Assembly: GCF_021917145.1 (NCBI RefSeq)
Contig: NC_061077.1
Location: forward strand, 9,970,083 to 10,034,082
Source: Hypomesus transpacificus
Taxonomy: Eukaryota > Chordata > Actinopteri > Osmeriformes > Osmeridae
DNA length: 64,000 nucleotides
Reading direction: 5' to 3'
The notes under the pieces were generated by a model. The model was not told the DNA's origin. It saw only the letters and a list, made by a program, of their open reading frames with translations, and did not search any database. A program made the translations under genes and the position numbers. Positions 1 to 12,800 of this stretch are shown piece after piece. Within the stretch, counting starts at the first letter, position 1; every line of letters starts with the position of its first letter.

Positions 1-995
1 CACAGCGCCGCCCTGAGAATCCAGTGGGACAGTTATCACAGGTGGGCTGTCCATCTGGGTCCACGTGGCAGGACTGGGAGAACCTGCAGGAAGAGGCTTC
101 AGTCAGACCTCATGTGAACAGGTGTGCATCACACGGTACAGGGACGGTCACTCTCTGTTCGAGATAAAAGAACGCTGCAGGGTGAGTGTGAGGGGGAAAC
201 TGACTGGTTGCTGGGTGAGGTCCCAGGACAGGGGCACGGCTGGCAGGTCTGAGAATCTCCCCTGGCAGGGCTGCCATAGTAACCAGGCAGACAGCGGTCA
301 CACCTGGGCCCGGCAGTGTTATGGAGACATTGCTATGAGAGAACAAAAACACACACACACATCCATAAATACCCAGGGAGAAACCGAGTAAGGTAGAGTG
401 AGATCTTATGCCTGTGGGAGCTACATTAGAGTCTCTTTCCACATCAAGATGTGCCGAGGAAGTGCATTCCATAGCAAAGATCAAAGCAGGTGCTGTCCGG
501 GCACTGGAGGAGTGAGGGGGAGAGGGAAGCAAGACAATGGGGGGCAGGACAAGACAGTGGCAGTGAGGTAGGATGGGTAAACAAAGGAGGTAAGGTTTAC
601 CAGACAGTCTCCAGTGTCTGGGTCACAGCCAGTGGCATGTCCGTTGCAGTCACACCTCTCACACGTGCCCAGGTAGAGACCTGACCCTGTGCGGGTGAAT
701 CCCACATCACACTCCTGCAGACGACAAGACGGCACACAACAGGCGTCTTTACCAAACCTTTTAATGGCAACACACTTCCATTGTGTGTGTGTGTGTATAT
801 GTGTGACCGTGCGTGTCTGAGTGACAGAGAGTGTATGCATGTTTTGCGTCTGCATGTGTGTGTGTGTGTGTGTGTAACAGTACCTGACAGGACGGCCCTC
901 GGTAGCCCTGAGGACAGGCACACTCCTCCACAGCCAGAGCTCTCTCGTTACCGGTGGAGTGAGGCACTGCGATGTCCATCCTGATGTCTGACAGA
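1..995 (-). CDS. hspg2: HSPG2 exons 27-30: laminin-EGF repeats, truncated by window edge
   Basis: Exons are 884-995, 601-714, 205-332 and 1-83 (partial). Motifs are [10 protein letters not shown]...[52 protein letters not shown] and [11 protein letters not shown]. Exon 27 uses the acceptor GCGCAG (996-997), because the nearer CAG would break the frame. Exon 29 ends at a GTCAGT donor at 199-204. Exon 30 begins at 83 and continues off the window after Arg-Arg-Cys. The next expected sequence is the remainder of a laminin-EGF repeat and the third L4 module. Confidence 0.92.
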
Positions 996-2495
996 CTGCG
1001 CCCAGCAGGAAGGAGGAATACACTTACAAGGTCTGTTCTGTCCAGGTATCATGCGGTGTGGTGTCACTTTAGAATTGCGATAGAAACTCTGGTGCTTCTC
1101 ACCTGCTCTCAGCCATGTTGTCTGCATAGGTGGCTCTGATCATGAACACTGTTATATCCGCCAAGGCCATGAGAAGGTGCTCACGAGTAGCGGGCTGTCC
1201 GTCGGCGCGCCGCCACGCCGACTGGCACAGATGAAGAGAGGGAGAGGAATGAGGCCGATGAAGTAATCTCAGGATTAGATCAGGAGATTTAACGGAAGAT
1301 TACGGTGTGAATTTGAGTTGGGGTTAAAGGTAATCCAATTACACAATTTAAACAAACCACTAAAACATCAACAGGGCAGAGTAGGACCCAGAAGTGAATG
1401 GCACACACACACACACGCCACAGGCACACACCTCTCTGAAGGACACTGTGATGGTGGCCGGGACACGGGGAAGGGGCTTGGTCTGAGAGAAGTGCTCCAG
1501 GGAGATGCCGTTGCCTTGGAGAACCACATCTGGCTGTCCGTCAATCACCAGCGAGCGTTGCCGTGGCTCGTATTTCACGGTGTAGCGTAGCTCGCCGCCG
1601 TACGCAGTCACCTGACGGCAACATGCAAGGAGAAGTTCAACAACAGGCCCGTGGGGTGATGGTGGAAAGGTATTTCACTCTAGAACTCTGGGGGATAATT
1701 CACAGTTCAACTCTCACACACGTTGTGCATGAATGCAAAATCCAGAGATTAAGTGATTGGGCAGTTCTGAATCTCTTAACATGAGTGAAACCTGTTGAGA
1801 CATGACTGAGTGAGACTAATCTAGCTTTCATCCTAGCTTTTAAGGAGAATCATCTACTCCCCCCCTCAACCCCCCTCCCCTTCCCTTCCCTCCCCTCCCC
1901 TCACCTTGTCTCCTCTGAAGTTCTCAGGCAGGACCCAGTAGTAGATGTCACTGGGGACGGAAGTGAAGGAGCGGTAGAGCACCTCCAGGGTGCCCCTCTG
2001 GGAGATGCCCTCTGTGATGGTCCTGGTGTTGCCACTGTTGGACAGGGTGAACAGCTGCCCGTTCACTCCCCCACGGACCTGAAACACACACACACACACA
2101 CGTACACAACTCAGCATAGTTGAACCTCATTCCCAGTCAGCCTCTGTCATTCTCCTGTTATCGTGGCACTGAATAGTGAAGCCATTCAGCTACATTTGAC
2201 CTGGTCACTACCCGTGTGCGTGTGGGTGGTTGGGTTGAACCCTGTGCTGAGAGCATGAGGCTGAGAGCATGAGGCTGAGAGCATGAGGCTGAGAGCATGA
2301 GGCTGAGAGCATGAGGCTGAGAGCTGTGTACCTGGTCCCTGCTCCAGGATGAGCTGGCACACTGCTTGGTGACGCCCATGCAGAAACACTGGAGACAGCC
2401 GTCTGGGTTGGCCTGGGACAGGTGGAAGGAGCCACTCTTACACTCATCACACTGAGCCCCCACCACGTTGGCCTGTCAGACACGCACGCACGCAC

Positions 2496-2579
<84 letters not shown>

Positions 2580-5500
2580 TGAGTCTCCACATCTGTCCTG
2601 CAGAAGCCTGTCAAGCTCATCAATGATGTCATAAAAGATGATCCCATATCAGCTGAATGGTCAAAACAGGCCTAGGATACCGATGCCAGAAAGTATAAAG
2701 TCCTCTGTCAGATAAAAGATTCGAGTATGATGTACAATGATAAACAGATTTACTACTGATTACAACAATAGACGGACTTCTTTCCTATGACTGTTTGAAT
2801 TGTGTTGCATTACCTTGCAGCTGCACGGTCTGCTGTTGGAGTTGATGGTGCCTTTGTTATCACACTGTCCATTCTCTGAGAGGGGACAGGAGGAGAGATG
2901 AGGGGAGGAGAAGACATGCTGTTTGGATCAGAGCAAGGTGCACCTGGGAGGCTTGCAGCCCGTCCACATACTTGGTCAGTGACAGCATACCCTACTGTAA
3001 ATCATCCAGCACCAATGTTATTCATTACACTGGCTCAAGCCTTTTCTTTTTTTAAGTCCAGCCGCATAATATGAAAGACTTCAGAATAGGTGAAACCAGC
3101 CAGGCAATACCTGTTCCTATTGAATCCGATAATAGAATGTTTGGCCTTCTGGTGGAAATAATTTACTCACGGATTACAACACATTTGCCGTTGGGCTGCA
3201 GGGGGTTGCCCTGGTAACCAGAGGCACACCTGGGGGAAGCAGGAGGCATCATGAATCAACCATCACGTGTTAACACCACATCTTGACAGTGCTCCAGAGC
3301 TCTGGTGAAGCAGGACAGGTTATGAGGTCACATCCTTACTTTTCACAGCGGCGTCCTGTGTAGCCTGGTTTACAGGCGTCGCATGTAGCTTGAGAGTCAT
3401 GGTCCAGGAAGCAGGTGTCCGAGAACCTTTAAACAAACACACACAACCCCAGCTCAACCTCATTATTAACTGCATGAGGCAGTGAGTTAATGGGTGGTCG
3501 ACAGGTCAGAGGATGACCTAGCCAATGAATGAACCAGTGTTACTTTCCTTTCCCCAGAGACACATAAACCTACTTGAGGGAAAAACCTACTTGTTTGTGT
3601 GTGTGTGTATATGAGTGTGCTGGGTGGTCACTTGGGTGGTCACATGGGTGGTCACATGGGTGACCTCTTACCGGCGGGACGTCTCAGTGTATGGGCAGGG
3701 GCAGGGCTTGCAGTCGTCAGGACGACCTCGTCTGGGGTCACCAAAATAGCCAGGTCGACATTTGTCACACTGAGGCCCTTCTGTGTTGTGCTGGCAACTC
3801 TGAGGGAGGGGAAAACCATTTAAAACCAGGACCAGTTTTAAATGTGTTCAAATCCCGAGATTGACAGGCCTGCTGACTAATCAGGAACTGTGCTCACCAA
3901 ACAGTGTCCGCTGATTGGGTCACAGGCGCTGGCGTGTCCGTTACAGTTACAGCCGGCACACGTGCCCAGGTAGGCTCCGCCCGGTACGCGCTCAAACCCA
4001 GAGGTACACATCTCACAGGACAGGCCAGAGTAGCCCGCTGGGCACCTAGGACAGACAGACCGGCCGACAGACAAATGAGGTTAACTTTCAAAAGCTCAGT
4101 TCAACCACTGCACAATCACTATCCCTGGACATTTACTCCAGGGATAGTTTAACCTTTTCAAAAACCCCATAGTCATGGGTAGAAGGAAATCCCATCACCA
4201 GCTTCTCTCCACCCTCCTGTGGTTAGGACCTCTCACCTGCACTCCTCCACGCCCTTGGCAGGCCCCTGGATACTGTACTCCACGGTGGTGGTGTCCATGA
4301 CGACGTCGCTGAGCGCCACGCTGACCATGTGACTGTCGTAGACGGTGCGGATGCTGATGTTCTCCAGGTTGGCCAGCGTCATCATGAGCTCCTCGCGGCT
4401 CACCTGCTGCCCGTTAGAGTGCTGCCAGTTCTCCTACAGCAGCAGCCAGGGTCAGTCACCACAACACGTGAGCCTTTCATCAGACAGGCATATGCAAGTC
4501 GACCCTTCCCTGCTACAGTGCTAGACAGCTCTGGAGGGTGGTTTATTGTTATAATCACATTCATATTATGATTTATCATATTTATTATTATTATTATGAT
4601 TTATCATAGTTATTGGCAATGGAATGTTTGATTTTCAGGCTTTCGCAACTAGAATGTTACTGTGGTTATAGTATTATAACTAGAATAGATCAAAATAAAA
4701 CTATTGAACCTAAAGTAATAAACAAGGTACAGTATTTAGCTAACATAGAGTAGACTCATGTAAAATGAAAATAGAAAGTACAAAAAGAACCGAGCAAAGC
4801 TGGTGTAGATGTTTGGAGAGCTCCACCCACCTCAGTGAACTGGATGTCCTTCTGGTTGACCTGCCTGGCGGGGGTGGGCCTGCCCCGGCGATAGACCAGC
4901 CTGCGCCCGCTCCCCACCAGCACCACGTCAGGCTTCTCCTCAGGCTCAGACAGGCCCCGTGCCAGCGTGTAGCGCACCTTGAACTTCAACGAGCCTCCGT
5001 AGGAGTCAATCTAAACACACAACAGTTCGGTGTCCTTACAACATGGAAAAGGTTGTCGTTTGGGACTGTGTGATATTTAATTATTACGTGCATTTCTCTT
5101 CTGAAAAGAGTATAGATCTCTATGGCCAAATGCTTTACATTAATGTTACATTCCATGCAGCTAAATAGCAATAGCTAGACTAGCATGGTACTTAAGAGGA
5201 TTTGCTTTGACTTGCTTCATTAGTGTTTACACAAGAGAAATGTTGTGTGGGGGAGGTTGGGCTTTCCAGAGGTAAGTGGATGTTATAGAGTTAACATGGA
5301 TCTTTCTTTGGTTACACAACCTTCAAGCTTTTTTCTCTTTCTGAAAGAAAACTGCCCCATTACAGTATGAACATTTAATGCCTCACCTTTATTTATTTAT
5401 ATGTGCATTCCTTGTGGAAAATTATTAATAAGGAATCAAATAAAATGACCACTACTACTCATATAGTATCCACTTATCTCTTACACACTTCTGAATTCTA

Positions 5501-8500
5501 CTTATAATAAAAGTAAAACTCTATAGCAAACTCTGAAAACTACAAATCGATACAAATGTACCTACACTGTTTATACTTTTTGTATGTAGTTACATGGTTG
5601 CATTAAAGTAAAGTGTTACCAAAAGTTCAAATGGATTGTTAATTGGATATCTGCTATCATAAGTGTAGTGAGGTGGTTGAGGTAGAGTGTGGGGTGGATT
5701 ATCACCTTGTTGCCCAGGAACTGTCGGGGCAGCATCCAGTAGGAGTCCAGGATGAGGAAGCGACGTGATAGGTCGACCAGCTGGAACTCCTCCATGTCTG
5801 TGTTGATAAGGAGCTGAGTGGAGGAAAGAGGAGGAGTGCCTGGTCTGGAGGGATATGTTACATTCACCCCTGGATGAGAGAGAGAAAGAGAGACAGAGAG
5901 AAAGATTATTATTTTTAAGACTTCACTTGGTCTCACTTAAGACTTTCCTCAGGTCAGTACCATGAAAACAGACAATAACTAAATAAAAGAAACTCCACAG
6001 TTAAAAACAGGAAAGAAAGAAAAATATAAAGGGGGGGGGGGGATTCAGTGAACAAGCAACGACCTCCAAATCAGATATGTGATTCATCTGCAACCCGTTT
6101 ACTTCAATGTTAAAGCTCTAGAGGTCATTAGGTGGGTAAACCCTCTTCAAAGAGCTTGTTTAGCCGAAGTGGTCCTTCATCATAATCCTATCAGGGGCTC
6201 AGGCCTCAGTGGCCTCCCTACCTTTGAAGTCGTCCTCGTCAGTGAAGCGCAGGTGGATCTGGTTGCGGTAGCGGCCCGTGTTCTGGCAGGTCTTGGTGAT
6301 CCCGGCGCAGAAGCAGGACATGCAGCGGCCCTCCGATCTGAACTGGCCCGCTGGACAGTCGTCTGGCAACGAGTACAGAGAAGATGACGAAACTGAGGAC
6401 ATAGGACGACGGGACACGTGCACAATGAACAGAGACACACATTTAGGGGACCTCAACGACGCACTCTGGCTCAATGCAGGGCCAGATGTCTTTCCTGTCG
6501 ACGTCGGCTCAACAGAAGAAGAAAAAAAACTCCTGGCCATATGTTCTCCTCTACTGTGGAATGTATAAGCATGAGGCAGCAAGACAGTGTAAAGAACGAG
6601 TCAGTGACTCGTCATTGATGACAGCTGTGAGGCCTGGTGCCCATGTGGCACGTGGCAGGGCTACAGTACCTCCGTTGGGGACCTGGGTGAGGCTCAGCAC
6701 GCCGTCGGGGATGCCAAACACGAGGCCCTTGGCGTTGATGGCCTCGCAGGTGTACGCCCCCTGGTCCGCCTCCTTCACGTCGCGAATGATCAGGGTGCCC
6801 CGGCCGTTCTCACTGATCATGGTGATCCTGGGGGACACAGAGGAGGGGCTGTGGGCTCGCGTCGACAGAGAGACTGGAGAAAAGCTGGCCAGTGGAGTGG
6901 CTGGATCGTTTCAAAACACTGCTTTGGGTGGACTAGTACAGCATATCCCACTGTACATAAGGGAGCTACACAGCTCTTCTGTCATGTGACCCAGTCCTAC
7001 TGAGTTGCTGTCTGCTCTGCTTAGTCATGGAGGCTTTCTAAGAGAGGCAGTATGGAAAGTACACATTTATGTCAGAAGGGTGCTTACTGAATGGGATTCT
7101 ACTTCATTTTTACAGTCATTTTTCATTACAATAACGTTTTGATGTGGCAACCTATCCAAATCAATTATACAAGGCAAAGGTCAGGTCCCATTAACAATGA
7201 CTGTCACACAGCACTGCAAACAAGGCTAAGTCAAGTTTGCAGAGCTATTCTGAATAATTAAAGTCAGACCTGATTGAAACATGACGCATTTCCAAAGCAG
7301 CTCAGCTATCTGGGCTCGGTAAGAAAATCTGAAACTACTACGCATGACGATTTCATTTTGAGGGACGCCAAGATTGGAAAGCTGACAAATCCACACGAGT
7401 TTCGAAATCTTCAGGGTCTGTTTCCAATCAATTACATGCAAGACTCCTTTTCACACAATGGAAAAGTCAAATCAATTTTCCAGAACAATCCATGCAGTTT
7501 AACAATTTGTTCCCAAAAGGACATACAGTACTGCCACTTCCAATCATGCTTGGATGCTCCTTTAAGATGCATCACAACATTAATTCCACACTTTAGAAAT
7601 GAGCCTGGGGTTGTGGGTGATAATGAAAAGGGGGGGGGGGGGGGTAATCTAGAAGAGAACCTACCTGCCACTGACAGGGATATGCCCCCAGTTGAGTCTC
7701 CAGGTGATAATGGGAGTGGGCACACCCACAGCTGTGCACTTGAAGGTCACCGTCTTCCCCCGCACTGCCTGAATGGACTCTTCCGGAGGGCTGGTCACTG
7801 TGGGAGGAGCTTGAAAGGAAAGAAGAAAACACGTGAAAGCCATGAACCTTACCCACATTAAATAATGAGCAGTGTGACACATGACACACACACTGTACAC
7901 AGACAAACACACACACACACACACTAAAAACAAGTTTCCACATTTTAAAAGGGCAGTATGTGACTGGTATTTAGTGTCTCAATGTAAGTCAAAGAGTCCC
8001 ATAGTCAAAGGGAATGGGAGTCTTTGCCATGGATGGACAATCCTTCAGTTCTGTGGACTTGGACACACCACAAAAGCTCTGTGTCTCCCACTCAGCCAGT
8101 GTGAAAGGAGGCCAGAGCAACTACAAATTAGTCACACGGTTTGAAGGGACTTTAAGGGTGACCATTCAGGAGAGGCACAGAAGCAGATAGAGCCAAGCAG
8201 GAACAGATGATGTGCATGTGTATGTGTGTGTGTGAGTGGGTGGGTGGGAATGTGTCCGTGTCGAGGAGAAGGTCACGGTGGTGTCACGGTCCGCATGGCA
8301 GGGACTTACTGCAGCCATACTCGTCCGAGCGGTCGGGGCAGTCTGGTTCCTCGTCACACTGGTAGCTGGCAGGGATGCAGGTACGGTCACTGATGCACAC
8401 AAACTGCTCTGGGGCACACGTGTCACCAGGACCCTTGGTGGCTGCAGTCCAGAGGGAGAGGCACATGTAGGGTTACTGACAACATCTGACTCCCATGTTC

Positions 8501-9791
8501 AAAAGAGGGTTTCTCCAGTCTATTTGGGCTGGTGTGATTGGATGACGGTTCAGAGAAAAGGATGGAGTTGTGTGGGACTCACGGCAGTCTGTCTCATCGG
8601 AGTTGTCCTCGCAGTCGTTGTCCCCGTCACAGCGCCACAGCTTCAGGGCACAGCGGCCGTTCTTACACTTAAACTCATTGGGCTCACAGGGAGAGGGGGT
8701 TCCTGTAGAGACAGAGGCTCCATTCTCAGATGACCTGTGTGTGTGTGTGTGCGCACGTCTTTTTGGACGTGCATTTTGAATTTGGTGAGCTCATCTAAAG
8801 TGTTATCGCATTTTCGTATGTGCATGTGTGTGTAGGTGTGTGCGCGCTGCTCACCACATCGGATCTCATCGCTGCCGTCGGCGCAGTCCCTCTCTCCGTC
8901 ACACAGGTAGTCTCTCGGGATGCACTCGCCGTTCTGGCAGGTGGCCTGGTCCGCCCTGCAGGGGCCAGGCGGGGAGGGGGGCCGCGGGCCCTTCTTGATG
9001 GTGGTGGTGACGGCGGGAGGGGTGGGCGTGGCCGCACCGGGGCGTTTATTATCTAGAAACACAGTGGACCTTAGATATCTCACACACACACCGCGTATCT
9101 CCACACACACCTCACACCACCCGGGACGTGCTCGGCGGCGTGCTCGAGCAGAGCCGGGCGTGGCACTCGGCTGCTGTGTGACGACCCCGGACATTCCACA
9201 GCCCCATGCCACTCACCGCAATCCAGCTCATCACTCATGTCTCTGCAGTCGGGCCTGTTGTCACACAGGTATTCCAGACGGATGCACTCTCCGCTACGGC
9301 AGGCGTGCTCGTCCGACGTGCAGGGTCTGGGGTCGGGGGGCACTGGGGGAGATGCGGGGGAGGGGAGGGGGTCAGGGGTCATGCAAGGCTACAGCCACTA
9401 TGGGACACTGCTGGAGCCTGGTTGCTTTGGGATGACTCTGTTGGAGTATTGTTACTAACCCTGGGAACAGCGTACTGTTCAGCACCCTTCCTTTGAAGAT
9501 TCCTATTGTTTGCTGTCAGCACTTATGCTTCAACATCCCTCGACACCCCCTGACCATTGGACACATACATGTCGATTTCTTTGACTGAAGCTACTTCTTG
9601 CATCGCTGACATGTATAAAAGAGCGCCGACATCCCAAGCTGACTATAGGAGCAGACTGCAGTGTACCATGCCATGCAAAGACCTTGCCATTCCTACAGGT
9701 GCCCGAATGCCACGTCCACTCTTCAGGCTTCCATGCATTGACATTCCTCAGACTGCATGATCCAGCTAACACATGGCCATAGAGGTCATCG

Positions 9792-9842
<51 letters not shown>

Positions 9843-12800
9843 GTGGCATACTACAGGTGCGGCAGTGATGTCTACGCCAGTCTGAAAGTCTCCATGCAAC
9901 AGGCATGGCATGACATGGCCCAGTACAAACCTGGCACTGCTAAAGGCTCCACTGGGGGCAGAGCTTGGGCTAAAAAACCAGAGAGACACGTTAAGAGCAG
10001 CACCTGAGCCTTCTTCCCTCTTACATTCCAGCCCTTCAGGCGGCCCCACGACTCCCCTGTCGAGCCCCTAGCCTCCCTGGAAACCTCGGTCAGAGCATGA
10101 GCAAAGTGCCAATGAAAGCAGTGGCGAGGAGGGGGTCAGGTGACCATCCCGTTACCTTCTCCGAGTCGTCTGAATTGGAAGCCCTGGACGGATGTGACGT
10201 AGGAGGCGATGGCGCCCTCCTTGACGGTGGAGTAGAGCACGGTGCGGATCTGCTCGAGGTTGAGGTTGTGTTCGGAGCCCACGTCCATCTCCACGAACAC
10301 GTCCACACCATCCTCACGCACCATCTTCCTGTTTACACCACGGACCCACAGGGGCACGTTATAGAGGGAAGGCCCTGAAGGCAACTGTTACTAACTCTTC
10401 ATCACCAACTAGGAGAACACAAGTTAAGAGTTAAGGCTTACTTGATGAGGACCACACTGACTGTCTGGATGCCATCGATCTTGTTGTACTCTGACTCCAA
10501 CTGTAGGGAAAACACACGAGTATAAACATACGGCAGGTCATTCATTCCTGTCCATTCTTCTTGACTACCTGTCTGACTTTAACTATAAATTGTGTTGACC
10601 ACCTGAGTGCTGTCTTCCATGTGAACTGCAGTACCACTGCTGACAGGAATGTGGAGCAGACTGTGCAGGTTACCTTCCTGGTGTGTGTCCAGGTAGGACC
10701 CCCCACTGAGGTAAACCTACCGTGTCCACCACCGCATCCGAGATCTCCTGGAAGGCTGCTGAGTAGATGTCATCCAACTCAGGACCGTACACTATGGAGT
10801 CAGTGAAGTTCACCAGAGCTCTGTAGTAAACTGGAATCCCAGAGAGATGGAGAGAGTGGGAGGGGAGAAAGATACAGAGAGAGAGTTAACTTGAGCATAA
10901 CTGTTTCAGAATGACAGAGAACCACAACATCAACATGCATTTGTCTCTGTGCCAGGGATATTGTTATTTGAAAGGTACTTTCTGTATTCCTTTGTGGTCA
11001 ACTTGTTAAAAATGAATTGAGCTAAGGATAATGTTTTGAGAATAATTCCCCTCAGGCAAGCTTTTGGTTTGAATGTTTGGGAAAGAGAATCAATGTGCAT
11101 TACTGTGGTCAAAATTGGAGCCACATACAAATGACAGGGTCTATTTCCATATCACACTTGTGGTGAGGTCTGAACTCAAACTGAAGTGTACCAAGCCTCA
11201 CCACAGACACACTGCTAACAAGAGACACACACATATATAATGTAAGTTGCTTACTCATCCCCCTGTACACACCTACGCACACACACACACATACGCACAC
11301 ACACCACATACACATACAGACATACTAAGGCTACAACTGTAGAGTAAATAGCCTGACCTGGAAATCGGTTGGTGTTAGTATGCAGTTATGGATGCTATAC
11401 AAACCTATGCATGTTCACAGAAACAAATCCTAAATGTATGTTATCATAATAATATTGATCCCAGGTCATTTGACTTCTTGACCTATAGATTTCAGAGTGA
11501 GCCACTCCAAGCTAGGCAGCAGCCTTTAAATAGACCTGGCCCTGAGGGAGCCCCATGACACCCTGCTGCCAACACCTTGTTGAGAGGGGTTTGCCAGCCT
11601 CAGATTGAGGGTCTGGGCTCAGGGAGGAAGTCAATATTTGTTATTTTTCTTGCAGTCAGTTGCCACTTGCCATGACTATCCTGAGGAGTTTTATGTAGGC
11701 ATACCCTGGGGCCTCTGGGTCACACCAATGCACGCACACACACACACACACACAATGGACACACAAATACTTTACACGCAACACACAGCATACACACACA
11801 CACATACTGTACACACACAGACACATTTCCCTCGGCTCCTTCATGTTCCCTTTCTCTCCCTCGATAATTACATATCAGCAGACGTGAACGATGACAGCGT
11901 GCATTTATCATGCAGCCTTGGGAGTCCAGCTTCATTAAAAGCTGAGTACAGTGTGCTTCACACACAAGCTGCTGTGTGCTCATTGTGTTGGGAACTTGCG
12001 GGGGTCATGAGGGGGTGGGTCAAACTGTACAATTGGCAGCAATACTTAGCCTGGTGGGCAGCTGCCTTCACAAGCAGTTTCCACTTTACCAACCAGATTG
12101 GACCAAGGTCCTGGTGCCTCCAGGACACTCATGCCCTCCTTTCTGCTGAGGAAAAGCCTCATTTGTTGCAGATTAAACTGAATATCGGTTAAAACCAGCT
12201 CCCTGAGCAGGGTGTGTACACAAACAGGACAGGACAGTCACAGAGTCCAGCATACCCTGGCTGTCTGTTTCTCTGCAGGCTGCGTCAGACTCTGCAGGGG
12301 TGCCGTACAGGCCTGCCGGGAAGAACAGGCAGGCAGCAGAGGACAGCCAAGATCAAAGAGGCTCATCAAAGCGCCTCATTTGACCCGTGGCTAATCAAAT
12401 CACTTCAGAGGGCGCTTGCCGCCGAGAGGGCGAGGAGCGGCCAGCGACCGAGTCTCCTCTGAGCTTCTCTGCTCTGACAGTGCGGCAGGGCGGGCGCAGG
12501 CCCAACACTGTTATTCAGGATCCTTTGATTACTGCGCCGGGTTGTGGCCCGCTGCTAACGAGGGCCGACCTGCATTCTCCTGAACGTCACTCACTCCCTC
12601 TGTTGCCATGAGGGGAAACCCCCGCCAGGCACCACCAAGGGCGATGAAACTGTGAGAGTGGGGAGAGAGAGAAAAATGGAAGCCTGGAAAACACAGCATT
12701 CCAAACTCTTAATTCACAAACTTATTTAGCTATTAAAGCTATGCGGCAGAACTATGGTGGCTTTGTAAGACGGGCCCCCTCTGAACACACAGAGGCCTGT

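Noticed and set aside
988..995. Nearer CAG acceptor for HSPG2 exon 27
   Set aside because: It breaks the reading frame; the upstream GCGCAG site keeps the frame and restores the conserved DIRMDIAVP segment.
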